The notes below the pieces were generated by a model that was not told where the DNA came from, did not search any database, and was given only the letters and a program-made list of their open reading frames with translations. A program made the position numbers and the translations under genes. From the NCBI GenBank assembly GCA_934553185.1, contig CAKTFF010000133.1, positions 1 to 6,379 of the forward strand: a stretch of DNA of 6,379 bases. The letters are read 5' to 3'. Origin of the DNA: an uncultured Devosia sp. (GTDB lineage Bacteria > Pseudomonadota > Alphaproteobacteria > Rhizobiales > Devosiaceae). Positions within the stretch are counted from its first letter, which is position 1, and the number at the start of each line of letters is the position of its first letter. Positions 5,935 through 6,379 of the stretch are shown in pieces.

Positions 5935-6379
5935 GGCGCACCCTCGCCCGGCCGCCACTCGCCACTGGCTTTGAGAGCATCCACTACTTCCTTGGGAATG
6001 TAGTTTTCGTCGTGCTTGGCGAGGACATTGGTCGCGGTGAACGAGCCATCAGGGCCGATGCTCCCCTCTGCCACGACGCCCTGCCCTTCTCGGAACAGGT
6101 CGGGGAGGATGCCTTGGTAATGCGCAACGATGTCGCGCGCATTGTCGGTCACGGTGAAGGTGTTGTTCTGCCCCTCGCGTAGCCAGGTCCCGTCCTTGAC
6201 GAGGCCGCCGAGGCGGATCGGGGTTCCGGCAGCGACTTCGCGCGCGACAACATCGGATGGGGAATAAAAGAACACGATCTGATCGCGCAGCGCGACCAGG
6301 ACGAGCGTCGTGGCCAATGCCAGCACAACAGCGAGACCGCCGATCAGCGCCAGCCGCTTCTGCTTGCGGGTCCAGCCCC
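5931..6379 (-). CDS. ccmE: Cytochrome c-type biogenesis heme chaperone CcmE (CycJ), N-terminus cut by the window edge
   Basis: Periplasmic, membrane-anchored protein that binds heme covalently and hands it to CcmF. The visible 148 residues run from the window edge, reading GWTRKQKRLALIGG, into a membrane anchor (ending about LVLVALRDQ), then the conserved FFYSPSDV segment and a beta-barrel domain with HYQGILPDLFREGQGVVAEG. The heme-attachment histidine is in AKHDENYIPKEV, with the HxxxY pair encoded at 6014-6012 (His) and 6002-6000 (Tyr). The tail is Gly/Glu/Pro-rich. The reading frame stays open to 6379 and family members begin with a similar Lys/Arg stretch, so the true start lies only a few codons outside the window. 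The GTG at 6326 is internal to the anchor and is not the start. The stop overlaps the ccmF start by 4 bases. Confidence 0.95.
   Translation of the reverse strand, partial: GWTRKQKRLALIGGLAVVLALATTLVLVALRDQIVFFYSPSDVVAREVAAGTPIRLGGLVKDGTWLREGQNNTFTVTDNARDIVAHYQGILPDLFREGQGVVAEGSIGPDGSFTATNVLAKHDENYIPKEVVDALKASGEWRPGEGAP

Overview
The window carries an ordinary alphaproteobacterial chromosomal block, with every supported gene on the minus strand. The gene set and order (ccmE-ccmF-ccmH, then a Do/DegP protease, then an OmpR-type regulator and its histidine kinase), high GC content and protein sequences point to Hyphomicrobiales. The G+C-rich 'GTCACCCCGGC...' palindromic repeat between ccmH and degP suggests a Devosia-like genome. 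That family-level placement is from memory and is not proven by the window.

Layout in transcription order, from high to low coordinates. (1) Positions 6379-3524 hold the end of a cytochrome c maturation (system I) operon: ccmE (heme chaperone, 5' end cut by the window edge), ccmF (heme lyase core) and ccmH (thiol-reducing subunit). Both junctions are 4-base ATGA stop/start overlaps, so translation is probably coupled. (2) Positions 3523-3201 are the only long non-coding stretch. It holds a ~136-bp palindromic repeat element nearest ccmH, then a likely regulatory region upstream of degP with a perfect 7-bp inverted repeat. (3) degP encodes an exported serine protease with two PDZ domains. (4) A perfect 10-bp hairpin followed by six Ts lies just after degP, only 24 bases before the start of the response regulator. 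(5) The response regulator (TTG start) and the histidine kinase (GTG start, cut by the window edge) are three bases apart and in the same frame.

All products act at or report on the cell envelope. CcmE/F/H attach heme to periplasmic c-type cytochromes, DegP removes or refolds damaged periplasmic proteins, and the kinase has a periplasmic sensor region. A reasonable inference is that the two-component system senses envelope stress (acid stress has been reported for what I recall as the equivalent rhizobial pair, ActJ/ActK) and controls degP, with the hairpin keeping regulator levels well below protease levels. No mobile genes, CRISPR array, RNA genes or clearly novel system were found. The points worth a second look are the terminator placement, the palindromic element and the candidate operator.
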